From NCBI RefSeq assembly GCF_017592825.1, contig NZ_JAGFMD010000007.1, positions 124,001 to 188,000 on the forward strand: a stretch of DNA of 64,000 bases. The letters are read 5' to 3'. How positions within the stretch are numbered: position 1 is the first letter of the stretch; every line of letters begins with the position of its first letter. Made by a program: the position numbers and the translations under genes. The notes under the pieces are model-generated. The model did not search any database and had not been told where the DNA came from. It saw only the letters and a list, made by a program, of their open reading frames with translations. The DNA comes from Roseivirga sp. E12 (GTDB taxonomy: Bacteria; Bacteroidota; Bacteroidia; Cytophagales; Cyclobacteriaceae). Of this stretch, positions 54,843 through 63,071 are shown piece by piece.

Positions 54843-54919
54843 TAGCTGTTTAAAAGAGAAATGCTTCGTGTCGGCAATTATTTAAGGACACTTTTTCATA
54901 CAATCAATCGATGGGAATA

Positions 54920-54940
54920 GCCCCTGAACAGGTCAGGGGC
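54920..54940 (+). terminator. probable terminator at the end of the locus
   Basis: GCCCCTGA and TCAGGGGC pair perfectly around ACAGG, about 78 bases after the last fucosidase. The following CTCCCTTTTCTC is only moderately T-rich, so the terminator may be weak. Confidence 0.6.
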
Positions 54941-55089
54941 CTCCCTTTTCTCTAATGTCATCATGCTTGAAATAACTGACCACCTGAGGAGCGAGGAAGG
55001 TCGAGAATATTCTTAAAGAATAGCCCGAAATCATCTAAGAATGAGCAATAGTTAATATCACAAAGCTCAACAATTGTTAACTTGCCCAT

Positions 55090-55620
55090 ATGGAATACGA
55101 GAAGATCTTGGAGAGTATTGAATTATGGTTTAGTACCCATGTATTGAGTATGCTTATTTCTTTGGGCATTGTTATTCTTTATTTGATAAGTAGAAAGGTA
55201 ATTAAGAGCCTTGTCAAAAAGCATGGTACAAAACATGACTTTGATAAATCCAGAATGCTTTACATCTCGAAGATTACCGGCTTAGGCAACAGTATCGTCT
55301 TTGGTGCGCTACTAGGATTTACTTGGGAGATTTCCCTTTCGGGACTATCGTTCTATTTCGCCAGTATTTTCACTGTGGTTGGTGTGGCTCTATTTGCACA
55401 TTGGTCAATATTGAGCAATCTAACAGCTTCAGTCATCTTGTTCTTTTTTTTTCCGTACAGAATAGGCTCTCATATCAAAATTCAAGACGGAGATAACTCG
55501 ATTGAGGGATTAATACTCGATATCAAAATGTTCTATATCGAAATTGAATTAGAAGATGGCCGAATTGCCTCTTACCCAAACAACTTAGCTATCCAAAAGG
55601 CCTCCATTCAGAAGAAATAG
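55090..55620 (+). CDS. short MscS-like membrane protein
   Basis: The 176-residue protein has three hydrophobic helices (about 17-37, 70-85 and 88-105) and a stretch SNLTASVILFFFFPYRIGSHI that matches the pore helix and beta-domain entry of MscS. The beta domain (IEGLILDIKMFYIEIELEDG..ASYPNN) is present, but the C-terminal alpha/beta domain of full MscS (about 286 residues in E. coli) is absent. Whether it gates mechanosensitively is uncertain. It lies alone between the locus terminator and the PadR unit, with a palindrome AACAATTGTT just before it. Confidence 0.82.
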   Translation: MEYEKILESIELWFSTHVLSMLISLGIVILYLISRKVIKSLVKKHGTKHDFDKSRMLYISKITGLGNSIVFGALLGFTWEISLSGLSFYFASIFTVVGVALFAHWSILSNLTASVILFFFFPYRIGSHIKIQDGDNSIEGLILDIKMFYIEIELEDGRIASYPNNLAIQKASIQKK

Positions 55621-55666
55621 GTCCTGTTCAGGCAGATTTTATCAATTTTTTTTCATTTACTCAACA

Positions 55667-55695
55667 AAAGTGAAAATAATTATTACTTTTACTTT
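55667..55695 (+). promoter_or_regulatory. 29-bp imperfect palindrome, likely PadR operator
   Basis: AAAGTGAAAATAAT, one T, then ATTACTTTTACTTT form an inverted repeat with 12 of 14 arm positions matching. It ends 21 bases before the PadR ATG and overlaps a near-consensus -7 box (TACTTTCG, 55690-55697). Autoregulation by PadR is therefore likely. Confidence 0.55.
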
Positions 55696-55716
55696 CGTTA
55701 AGTAAATAAATCACTT

Positions 55717-56046
55717 ATGTCTGATCACTCACTGGGGGAATTTGAAGAGCTCATCTTGCTTATGGTAGCAGCTCATAATCGGCAAGCTTATGGTGTTCTG
55801 ATCCTGGAGAACCTTGAGGAAAAGCTCAATAAAAAAGTAAACATCAGCGCTGTACATATGGCTTTGAAACGAATCGAGGCCAAAGGCTTTGTCGAATCGA
55901 GTTATGGAGGAATCACCAACGAAAGGGGAGGGCGAAGAAAGAAATACTATGCCATAACAGCGCTTGGCAAGAAGGTATTGGATCGGCAATACGAATTGCG
56001 AACAAGTATTTATAAGCAGATACCCAACATTTCATTTGGTCAATGA
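55717..56046 (+). CDS. PadR-family transcriptional regulator
   Basis: A 109-residue winged-helix protein: LGEFEELILLMVAAHNRQAYG is the first helix pair, SAVHMALKRIEAKGFVES the recognition helix, and GGRRKKYYAITALGKKVL the wing. PadR proteins repress nearby genes and respond to small hydrophobic molecules or cell-envelope stress. It overlaps the ABC permease gene by an ATGA, so the two are translated together. It lacks the long C-terminal dimer helix of full PadR and is thus the short subtype that usually precedes these permeases. Confidence 0.92.
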   Translation: MSDHSLGEFEELILLMVAAHNRQAYGVLILENLEEKLNKKVNISAVHMALKRIEAKGFVESSYGGITNERGGRRKKYYAITALGKKVLDRQYELRTSIYKQIPNISFGQ

Positions 56047-58721
56047 AAATTCAGCCACCAAAGCGCTCACTTAAGTTTCTGCGATGGTTTTGCAGAGAGG
56101 ATTTCATAGAGGAGATAGAAGGCGATTTAGTCGAGCTCTTTGAAAAAAGGTATGAATGGTCTCCTGCAAAGGCAAAAAGGTCATTTACCTGGAGTGTTCT
56201 CAAATATTTCAGGCCAGCGTTTATCAAATCATTTCAAAAAATCAACAACTCAAATACAACAGCCATGTTCAAAAACTATCTCAAGGTTTCTTGGAGAAAC
56301 CTCAAAAGACAACCCTTTTTTACTGCACTAAATACCTTCGGCCTTGCCATCGGTATGACGGGTGCATTACTCATTTCACTCTTTCTCTATGACGAGCTCA
56401 CTTATGACAAAATGTTCGCTGATGCTGATCGGATTTACAGGGTTAACATTGATAATAAGATTGCGGGTGAGGCTAATAAATATGCTGCCGTCTCTGGTCC
56501 CTTAGCTGAGATAATGAGAAGGGATTATCCTCATTTGGAAAATTTAACCCGTTTTAAGCATACTGGAAGTAGACTTATCAGGCAGTTGGAAGCAGATCAA
56601 AATGTGAAAGAAGACAATGTGGTTGGAGCAGACCCGGCCTTCTTCAGCATGTTTGGTTTTGACTTGATCTTAGGAGACAAGAATTCAGCCTTAAGTGAAG
56701 CAAAATCACTGGTAATGACCCGATCTGCAGCAGAGAAACACTTTGGTCTGAACGATGCTCTCGGACAGCAAATGTTGCTCGACAATGACGAAGTATTTCT
56801 GGTAACGGGCATAATTGAAGATCTGCCTGACAATTCTTTTCTTAAAGATTATAGCCTCTTTCTTTCGATAACGAGTTTTGCAGATCATGATAGTCCGGCA
56901 TGGAATAACTGGAATTTCCCAACTTTCATCAAGCTGAAAGACGGGGCTAGTGTACCAGACCTTCAAGATTATCTCGCCTCTGTCAAAGACAGGTACCTGT
57001 TGCCTTGGGCTATGAAGTCATTTCCAGGGCTTACCATGGAAAGTGTTAAAGAACAGGAGGCTTCAGGAAATTACATGGTATTTGATGCTATTCCACTGAC
57101 AGATATTCACTTGTATTCGCCAAACCTTTCAGGAGACTTCAATCTCAATGGTGACATACAGGATGTATATATATTGTCGTTCATAGGAATTTTTCTGGTG
57201 CTCTTAGCGAGTGTAAATTTCATGAACCTTTCTACTGCCAGGTCTTTAAAAAGGTCTAAGGAAGTGGGTATAAGAAAAACACTGGGTTCAGTACGGTCTG
57301 CTATAATTGGGCAATTCTTGACAGAAGGAATTCTGGTCACTTTTCTCTCTTTGGTTTTAGCTATTGGTTTGGCGTCACTAGCAATGCCTTACTTCAATGT
57401 GCTCGCAGGAAAGTCAATGACTTTACCATTTGATCGGCCCTCGTTTTGGTTGATTGTATTGGGTGCTTCATTGCTTCTAGGTCTTTTTTCTGGAAGTTAC
57501 CCGGCTTTTTTGATGTCCAAGTTTTCTCCTTTGAAAGGGCTAAGAGGTGGCGAACAAACCGTAGGTGGAGCAAAAACACGTAGTCTATTGGTCATCATTC
57601 AGTTTGCAGTATCGGTTTTTCTCATTGCCAGTACTTTGGTGGTGTTTAGACAGCTGAACTTTATCCAAGGAAAGGACCTTGGGTTCCAGAAAGATCAGAT
57701 CCTAGTGCTCAATGACGTTAGTGCTGTTGGCGAACAGATTGAGACCTTTAAGCAAGAGATCGATCGGCTGGCCAAAGTGGAGCACACTTCATTAAGTAGT
57801 TATCTGCCTACGCCTTCGGACCGTAGTGGGGTTACCTATTTCCCAGAGGGGGAAGTTTTCCAAGCTAGTTCTGCTATTATTATCGATCAGTGGCATGTTG
57901 ATTTTGATTATGTACCAACACTCAATATTAACCTTGTATCTGGTCGGAATTTCGATAGGGATTTAACAACTGACTCCTTAGGAGTAATACTCAATGAGTC
58001 GGCAATCAAAATGCTTGGGAAGACTCCCGAAGAGGTTTTAGGAATGAGGATCACAGATGATTTCAGAAATCCAGACGAGGCTAAAATGAAGTTTTATACC
58101 GTGATCGGAGTGGTGAAGAACTTTCATTTTGAAACAATGAGAAATAATATTGATGCCCTGAGTTTGATCATCGGCAGGAGAGAAGCTAATCTCATGATGA
58201 TCAAATTAAATGCCTCCGATTTCTCTGAGACCATAGATCAAATCGATGCCCTATGGGGTGAATTAGCACCTGGACAACCTTTTGATTACTACTTCATGGA
58301 CGATTCTTTCAATGAGGTCTATAAAGCCGAACAACGATTGGGCAGTATCTTTATCACATTTACCACGCTCTCCATTTTTATAGCTTGCCTCGGACTCTTT
58401 GGTTTAGCTGCCTTCAATGCTGAGAGACGAGCAAAGGAAATAGGTATTCGAAAAGTATTAGGGGCAACGGTTACTCAAATTACCCTAAGGCTTTCTTCGG
58501 ACTTTCTAAAGTTGGTGGTCATCGGGATCATCATTTCGCTGCCACTCGCATGGTTTGCCATGGACAGATGGTTGCAAGATTTTTCATATAGAATAGAGAT
58601 AGGTTGGCTGGTCTTCGCGATGGCAGCAGCCGTAGCAGTACTGATATCGATTCTTACAGTGAGCCATCAGAGTATGAAGGCAGCCCTGAGTAACCCAATC
58701 AAATCTTTAAGGTCTGAGTAA
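56043..58721 (+). CDS. FtsX/MacB-type ABC transporter permease with N-terminal prefix domain
   Basis: The 892-residue protein opens with the Bacteroidota permease-prefix domain (about 1-75, DFIEEIEGDLVELFEKR). The MacB layout follows twice: a helix near 95-115, a large periplasmic domain (about 130-370), three helices (about 370-395, 425-455 and 470-490), then a second copy with periplasmic domain and three helices (790-885). Tail NPIKSLRSE is typical. Such permeases act with a MacB-like ATPase in efflux or lipoprotein traffic; no ATPase gene is in the window. Coupled to PadR. Confidence 0.9.
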   Translation: MKIQPPKRSLKFLRWFCREDFIEEIEGDLVELFEKRYEWSPAKAKRSFTWSVLKYFRPAFIKSFQKINNSNTTAMFKNYLKVSWRNLKRQPFFTALNTFGLAIGMTGALLISLFLYDELTYDKMFADADRIYRVNIDNKIAGEANKYAAVSGPLAEIMRRDYPHLENLTRFKHTGSRLIRQLEADQNVKEDNVVGADPAFFSMFGFDLILGDKNSALSEAKSLVMTRSAAEKHFGLNDALGQQMLLDNDEVFLVTGIIEDLPDNSFLKDYSLFLSITSFADHDSPAWNNWNFPTFIKLKDGASVPDLQDYLASVKDRYLLPWAMKSFPGLTMESVKEQEASGNYMVFDAIPLTDIHLYSPNLSGDFNLNGDIQDVYILSFIGIFLVLLASVNFMNLSTARSLKRSKEVGIRKTLGSVRSAIIGQFLTEGILVTFLSLVLAIGLASLAMPYFNVLAGKSMTLPFDRPSFWLIVLGASLLLGLFSGSYPAFLMSKFSPLKGLRGGEQTVGGAKTRSLLVIIQFAVSVFLIASTLVVFRQLNFIQGKDLGFQKDQILVLNDVSAVGEQIETFKQEIDRLAKVEHTSLSSYLPTPSDRSGVTYFPEGEVFQASSAIIIDQWHVDFDYVPTLNINLVSGRNFDRDLTTDSLGVILNESAIKMLGKTPEEVLGMRITDDFRNPDEAKMKFYTVIGVVKNFHFETMRNNIDALSLIIGRREANLMMIKLNASDFSETIDQIDALWGELAPGQPFDYYFMDDSFNEVYKAEQRLGSIFITFTTLSIFIACLGLFGLAAFNAERRAKEIGIRKVLGATVTQITLRLSSDFLKLVVIGIIISLPLAWFAMDRWLQDFSYRIEIGWLVFAMAAAVAVLISILTVSHQSMKAALSNPIKSLRSE

Positions 58722-58732
58722 ATTGGATAGTA

Positions 58733-58755
58733 GGAGCTTCTGATCAAGAAGCTCC
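58733..58755. terminator. hairpin between convergent genes
   Basis: GGAGCTTC and GAAGCTCC pair perfectly around TGATCAA. It lies in the 40-base gap between the permease and the convergent lipoprotein gene and may act for both. No long T-run follows on either side. Confidence 0.55.
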
Positions 58756-58761
58756 CGCTTT

Positions 58762-59694
58762 CTACTGACAACCTGTTGTTCCTGGAAAGGTATCCAGACT
58801 TATGTTTTCATATATCACGCGTAAATCTGCCAGACTTCCTGACTCAGCGGTATATATATTAAAACCTACTTGCAATGTCGGAGGAAGATCAGGTCGGTCA
58901 TAAGTGGCAGCAAGGTTCCATGCATTAGCACCTATAGCTCTTTGATAGAGTCGGAAGGTAGATCCATCACGACAGATTCTAAGCTCATGGTCTGTAATGC
59001 CATCTGAGATGGGTTCGAAAGGAGAAGAGCTATTATTGGTGTTTTTTGTCTCGTATCCCAATCCCTGTGGCGTATTGCCTGAAACAATATGGACATAGTC
59101 TTCTCCCGACCTATTGTCAGCACTTCGGGCCATAAGGCCTCCCAAACAAATATTGCAATCAACAGCGGCATTGGCGTCACTGGTCTTTCGAACGGAGACG
59201 GTAGCGGTGAAAGTGAAATTGCCTGTCACATTTTGATAAGCGAGTCCTCCCCGATTGCCCTCAAACCACAGAGCATTTTGTGCCATGGTGAGGTTGAGTC
59301 TTGTATCAGAGTTTTCTGAAATAGCTATGGATGTAGGGTTGAATAAATCCCAACTGTTGGAAAATGCAGTTGTGGTTTGTGTAGCCGTGCCCGCAAAATC
59401 AATGTTATTCTGTGCTGAGCCATTGACATTCACCGTACTACCTACCGGGTTAAAAGAGAAGCCATTCTTAGAAGGGATCACTGTATAGGAACCGTTGTCA
59501 ACTTCTAAAGTATAGCTACCACTTTGAGAAGTATTGATGGTAGTAGAACCAATATCCACCGTTGCAACGCTTTGGATTCCAGACAAGGTACCTGAAATGA
59601 CTATTGGGTCTGGATCAGGAGTTGTAGAATCATCGCCACCGCTAGAACAGGCAACAAATAGGACAGCTAGAAATAAATAGGCGCTCTTTTTCAT
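58762..59694 (-). CDS. lipoprotein with DUF1349-like ConA domain
   Basis: A 310-residue protein with lipobox (LFVAC, Cys16), the low-complexity linker SSGGDDSTTPDPDP and a repeat-like Ig/carboxypeptidase-regulatory module (about 35-105, SGTLSGIQSVATVDIGSTTI). The last 200 residues form a concanavalin-like sandwich of the DUF1349 type (QNALWFEGNRGGLAYQNVTG, LRICRDGSTFRLY). It is exported and perhaps binds a sugar. The function is unknown. It stands alone on the minus strand; a 9-base-spaced repeat AGTTGG/CCAACT lies upstream at 59730-59750. Confidence 0.82.
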   Translation of the reverse strand: MKKSAYLFLAVLFVACSSGGDDSTTPDPDPIVISGTLSGIQSVATVDIGSTTINTSQSGSYTLEVDNGSYTVIPSKNGFSFNPVGSTVNVNGSAQNNIDFAGTATQTTTAFSNSWDLFNPTSIAISENSDTRLNLTMAQNALWFEGNRGGLAYQNVTGNFTFTATVSVRKTSDANAAVDCNICLGGLMARSADNRSGEDYVHIVSGNTPQGLGYETKNTNNSSSPFEPISDGITDHELRICRDGSTFRLYQRAIGANAWNLAATYDRPDLPPTLQVGFNIYTAESGSLADLRVIYENISLDTFPGTTGCQ

Positions 59695-59788
59695 GTCAGA
59701 TGAAGTTTAAAAGTCAAATGATACATTAAAGTTGGTAAAAATTTCCAACTCCCTTGGATTGCGAAAACACCGGTGACGATTCTGTGAG

Positions 59789-60427
59789 TTAGAGTGCCTG
59801 AAAACGGCACTTAGGCTTTTCCCCATAAGTACAGCATCGTTCGAACTTCAAATCCGTTAAGTCTTCTAATAGCATTTGTGCCAAGAAACAAATTTCAGGA
59901 TGAGTTTTGGTCGCTTCAGACAGGGGACAACTATACCCCTGAATGAAATATTTATTGTCTTCTTCAGAGATTTCCGCTAATCCTCCCAATTCATTTAACA
60001 CATCAACACCAGTCTGTATTTGATTGACTTTGTTACCGGTGGCCTTTGGCCAATTTCTTGCTAACCTAAGGGCTGTGGAAGTCAGAAGCTTATGAAAGTC
60101 TGAATCGTCTAGAGAAGACCTTATTTCCGTGAGCATGTGAGAAAGCAATACACCATACGCTTTTGGAAAGAAGAGTTCGGCTTCTCCGGTCAATTCAAAA
60201 ATGTGTGCTGGTTGGCCTCCACTGAGCTTGACACCAACTTGACGCACCAAATTATCTCTTTCCAATGATGCTAGGTGGGGTCTAATACCATTTGGAGTCA
60301 TTCCCAACTCTGAGGAGAGTTCCTTGACACCCATGGATTTTTTTCTTAGGAGAGAAATAATGTGCCAGCGAGATTGGCCAAATAAATTCTTGTTACGATC
60401 AACACTCATTAATCTAGTGGATTTCAA
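59789..60427 (-). CDS. SufR-like HTH regulator with C-terminal cysteine cluster
   Basis: The 212-residue protein has an N-terminal ArsR/DeoR-like winged helix (about 15-80, LRKKSMGVKELSSELGMTPNGIR). The C-terminus has Cys167, Cys180, Cys198, Cys199 and Cys207. The Cys-x12-Cys spacing is the one I recall for Fe-S binding SufR proteins. It probably senses an iron-sulfur or redox signal. It is divergent from the DUF4142 and cupredoxin genes across 133 bases that hold a 15-base inverted repeat, so it likely controls them. Confidence 0.78.
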   Translation of the reverse strand: MKSTRLMSVDRNKNLFGQSRWHIISLLRKKSMGVKELSSELGMTPNGIRPHLASLERDNLVRQVGVKLSGGQPAHIFELTGEAELFFPKAYGVLLSHMLTEIRSSLDDSDFHKLLTSTALRLARNWPKATGNKVNQIQTGVDVLNELGGLAEISEEDNKYFIQGYSCPLSEATKTHPEICFLAQMLLEDLTDLKFERCCTYGEKPKCRFQAL

Positions 60428-60465
60428 GGTTTTTGAGACGAAATAAAAGTAAGAAGAAAAATTGA

Positions 60466-60480
60466 TTGTTTATTAAACAA
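60466..60480. promoter_or_regulatory. inverted repeat, candidate operator
   Basis: TTGTTTA, one T, then TAAACAA form perfect 7-base arms. It lies 39 bases from the regulator start and just upstream of the -33 box of the DUF4142 promoter, so it could serve both directions. Confidence 0.5.
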
Positions 60481-60489
60481 AGTAAATAC

Positions 60490-60521
60490 TTGGTTTAATG
60501 TTTTTAAATTCTTTACATTTG
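60490..60521 (+). promoter_or_regulatory. promoter of DUF4142/cupredoxin pair
   Basis: TTG at 60490-60492 and TACATTTG at 60514-60521 are 21 bases apart, matching the Bacteroidota -33/-7 pattern. It ends 39 bases before the DUF4142 ATG. Confidence 0.65.
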
Positions 60522-60560
60522 AAAAAACAGTTTTAAAAGACTCACCATTAAGTAAAAAAA

Positions 60561-61100
60561 ATGAAAACCGTAAAAAATCAAATGAAGAGAGGGGTATTGA
60601 CCCTAGTTGGGATTGTGTTAGGTGCCAACATAGCAATGACTCAGACTAAGCTATCAGATGCTGAAGTAGCAATGGTGGCAGTAGTAGCGAATCAGATTGA
60701 CATTAGTTATGCAGAAATCGCTAAGAAAAAGGCGAGAAATCAAGAAGTGAAGAAGTTTGCCGAGACCATGCTTAGCGATCATAATTCTGTGCTGGGTTTG
60801 GCTGGCGATCTAGCGAAAAAACTGGGAGTAACTCCTAAGGAAAACTCAGTTAGTAAATCACTACTTGAACAGGCCGAAAAAATCGAGAAGAGTCTGAACT
60901 CTAAGAGAGGTAAGGATTTTGATAGTTTCTATATAGATAATGAGGTGGCTTATCATGAGGCAGTTATAGCGGCTGTAGAGGACTTGCTTATACCCGAAAC
61001 GGAGAACAAGGAATTGAGGGATTTGTTAAAAACTGCAGTGCCAATTTTTAAAACGCACTTAGCTCATGCCAAATCTGTGCAAGCAAAAGTATCCAAGTGA
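60561..61100 (+). CDS. DUF4142 exported protein
   Basis: A 179-residue protein with a signal peptide (cut near IAMTQ) and the DUF4142 helical bundle: ANQIDISYAEIAKKKARNQEVKKFAE and MLSDHN in the first part, YIDNEVAYHEAVIAAVEDLL and FKTHLAHAK in the second. His and Glu residues spaced as in ferritin-like bundles suggest metal binding, but this is not shown. It is periplasmic. It overlaps the cupredoxin gene by a GTGA and is divergent from the cysteine-rich regulator. Confidence 0.87.
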   Translation: MKTVKNQMKRGVLTLVGIVLGANIAMTQTKLSDAEVAMVAVVANQIDISYAEIAKKKARNQEVKKFAETMLSDHNSVLGLAGDLAKKLGVTPKENSVSKSLLEQAEKIEKSLNSKRGKDFDSFYIDNEVAYHEAVIAAVEDLLIPETENKELRDLLKTAVPIFKTHLAHAKSVQAKVSK

Positions 61101-61444
61101 TTAGCACAAAAGTGAAACTAAGGTCAGTTTTCCTGGGCTCATTTATTGTATTATTCGGCATACTAGGAACTAATGCTTGCGGGTCTTCGCATAGCCCTGA
61201 AACTCATGTCATTGTAATTAAGGGCTTGAAATTTCTTCCGAATGAATTAACTGTTCGTAAAGGAGATACGGTAAAATGGATTAATAAAGACCTTTTAGAT
61301 CATGATGTTACCGAAGAAGTGGGTAGGGAATGGTCATCAGGAGTTATGAAAAATGAAGCAATTTATAAAATGGCTATTGAAGAGAATACGGATTATTTCT
61401 GTAGCCTCCATGTTGTTATGAAAGGAAAGGTTTTTGTGAAGTAG
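61097..61444 (+). CDS. plastocyanin-like cupredoxin lipoprotein
   Basis: A 115-residue protein with lipobox (GTNAC, Cys28) and a blue-copper fold: HVIVIKGLKFLPNELTVRKGDTVKW, His69, and the copper loop Cys102-x2-His105-x2-Met108. It should bind copper and shuttle electrons or hold copper in the periplasm. The start is a GTG at 61097 that overlaps the previous stop by four bases; a GTG at 61112 is possible. The pair with DUF4142 and a redox-type regulator suggests an oxidative or copper response. Confidence 0.88.
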   Translation: MISTKVKLRSVFLGSFIVLFGILGTNACGSSHSPETHVIVIKGLKFLPNELTVRKGDTVKWINKDLLDHDVTEEVGREWSSGVMKNEAIYKMAIEENTDYFCSLHVVMKGKVFVK

Positions 61445-61510
61445 GCTTTTTGAAAAGCCCTAGGACGGAAACCCCCCATAAGTCTAAATTTAAGTGTCCG
61501 TTTCAAATTG

Positions 61511-61543
61511 ATGGCATAGTCTGAGTCTAGGCTATGCCATTTT
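61511..61543 (+). terminator. intrinsic terminator after cupredoxin gene
   Basis: ATGGCATAGTCT and AGGCTATGCCAT pair over 12 bases with one G-U around GAGTCT, followed by TTT. It lies 66 bases after the cupredoxin stop. Confidence 0.75.
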
Positions 61544-61596
61544 GATACATCTTAAGTTTTTGTACCTTAAAAACACTCGTACCATGAGAGTGATTA

Positions 61597-62976
61597 ATGA
61601 CAGAGACAAGTAGTGATATTATCAGAAACAGATTAACTGCGCAAAATGCGTTTTTCAAAAAGGGAACTACCAGATCTGTTGATGGCAGAAGAAGTTCTTT
61701 AAAGAAGTTACGAGCTACAATTTTAGCGAATCAAGAGAAGATTACGTCAGCTCTCCATACGGATTTGGGCAAGTCACCCGAAGAGGCCTTCATCACTGAA
61801 ATCGGTCTTGTCATCAAAGAAATCGACCTGCATATAAAAAATGTTGGTCGGTGGTCGAAGACTAAAAGAGTACATACGCCCATTTATCTGTTGCCATCAT
61901 CTAGTCATTTGAAGTACGAACCTAGGGGTACGGTTCTGATAGTAGCGCCATGGAATTACCCTTTTCAACTGATAATGACACCACTTATTGGTGCTATATC
62001 AGCTGGAAACTGTGCCATGCTCAAACCATCTGAATTCTCGCCTCACATAAATGCCGTGATGGATGAGATCATTCAGGATGTCTTTGAACCTGATCATGTA
62101 AGTATGGTTCATGGAGGTAAACCAACCAATCAAGCCCTATTCGCGGAAAAATTCGACATGATATTTTTTACGGGGAGTACTATGCTTGGAAAAGTTGTCG
62201 CTAAGGCCGCTGCTGAGAGACTGACTCCGACTGTTCTGGAGTTAGGAGGTAAAAGTCCTTGTATTATAGATGAAAGTGCCGATTTGGAAACAACAGCGAG
62301 AAAAATCGCTTGGGGAAAAACTGTCAATCTTGGGCAAACTTGCATTGCTCCTGATTACTTACTTGTTCACACAAATATAAAAGAAGAACTACAAGCCAAA
62401 ATCATAGGTTATTGGAAAACTTTTTACGGAGATGATCCTCAAAAGAGTGAATTTTTACCCCGAATGGTTACTGAGCAAGCATTTGATCGCGTAACGAATT
62501 ATCTAAGTCAGGGCAGGGTAGTCCATGGAGGACAAATCAATAGAGAGGACAAGTACATTGCTCCGACACTAATGGATGATGTAGACCTAGGTGGATCAAT
62601 TATGGATGAGGAAATCTTCGGACCGATCTTACCTCTGATCACCTATGAGAACATTGAAGAGGCCATCAAGTTTGTCAACGGTAAAGAGAAACCACTGGCT
62701 TATTATTACTTCGGTAAAAGCACCAAAGCCAAAAGACTTCTGGAAGAAAACACTTCAGGAGGTGTCTGTATTAATGATACCCTAATTCATATTTCTAACC
62801 ATGCCCTTCCTTTTGGTGGAGTTGGGTCCAGTGGAATGGGCAGGTATCATGGCAAGCATAGTTTTGAAGCCTTTTCCAATGCTCGGGCTATCATGAAGTC
62901 TCCCACATGGATTGATGTTCCTTTCCGTTATCCTCCATTTAAGTATTTCTCAATTGTGAAAAAGATTCTGTCATAG
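61597..62976 (+). CDS. NAD(P)-dependent aldehyde dehydrogenase (class 3 type)
   Basis: The 459-residue enzyme lacks the extended N-terminus of class 1/2 proteins and has a hydrophobic C-terminal tail (FRYPPFKYFSIVKK), as in fatty-aldehyde dehydrogenases. APWNYPF (118-123) is the cofactor entry, Glu215 in LELGGKSP the base and Cys249 in GQTCIAPDY the nucleophile. It oxidises medium- or long-chain aldehydes. It is monocistronic; terminators or gaps separate it from the cupredoxin and tpiA genes. Confidence 0.93.
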   Translation: MTETSSDIIRNRLTAQNAFFKKGTTRSVDGRRSSLKKLRATILANQEKITSALHTDLGKSPEEAFITEIGLVIKEIDLHIKNVGRWSKTKRVHTPIYLLPSSSHLKYEPRGTVLIVAPWNYPFQLIMTPLIGAISAGNCAMLKPSEFSPHINAVMDEIIQDVFEPDHVSMVHGGKPTNQALFAEKFDMIFFTGSTMLGKVVAKAAAERLTPTVLELGGKSPCIIDESADLETTARKIAWGKTVNLGQTCIAPDYLLVHTNIKEELQAKIIGYWKTFYGDDPQKSEFLPRMVTEQAFDRVTNYLSQGRVVHGGQINREDKYIAPTLMDDVDLGGSIMDEEIFGPILPLITYENIEEAIKFVNGKEKPLAYYYFGKSTKAKRLLEENTSGGVCINDTLIHISNHALPFGGVGSSGMGRYHGKHSFEAFSNARAIMKSPTWIDVPFRYPPFKYFSIVKKILS

Positions 62977-63071
62977 TAATCCAAACTCACGTATTGAATA
63001 TTGAATTTTCCCTTTTGTTCTAAGGCTTATCTTTTCAACTCAAGTATATTTGAGCCCCAACACAAAATGAC

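Noticed and set aside
54955-55020. Possible gene remnant after the last fucosidase
   Set aside because: The only ATG frame stops after a few codons and shows no similarity I recognise.
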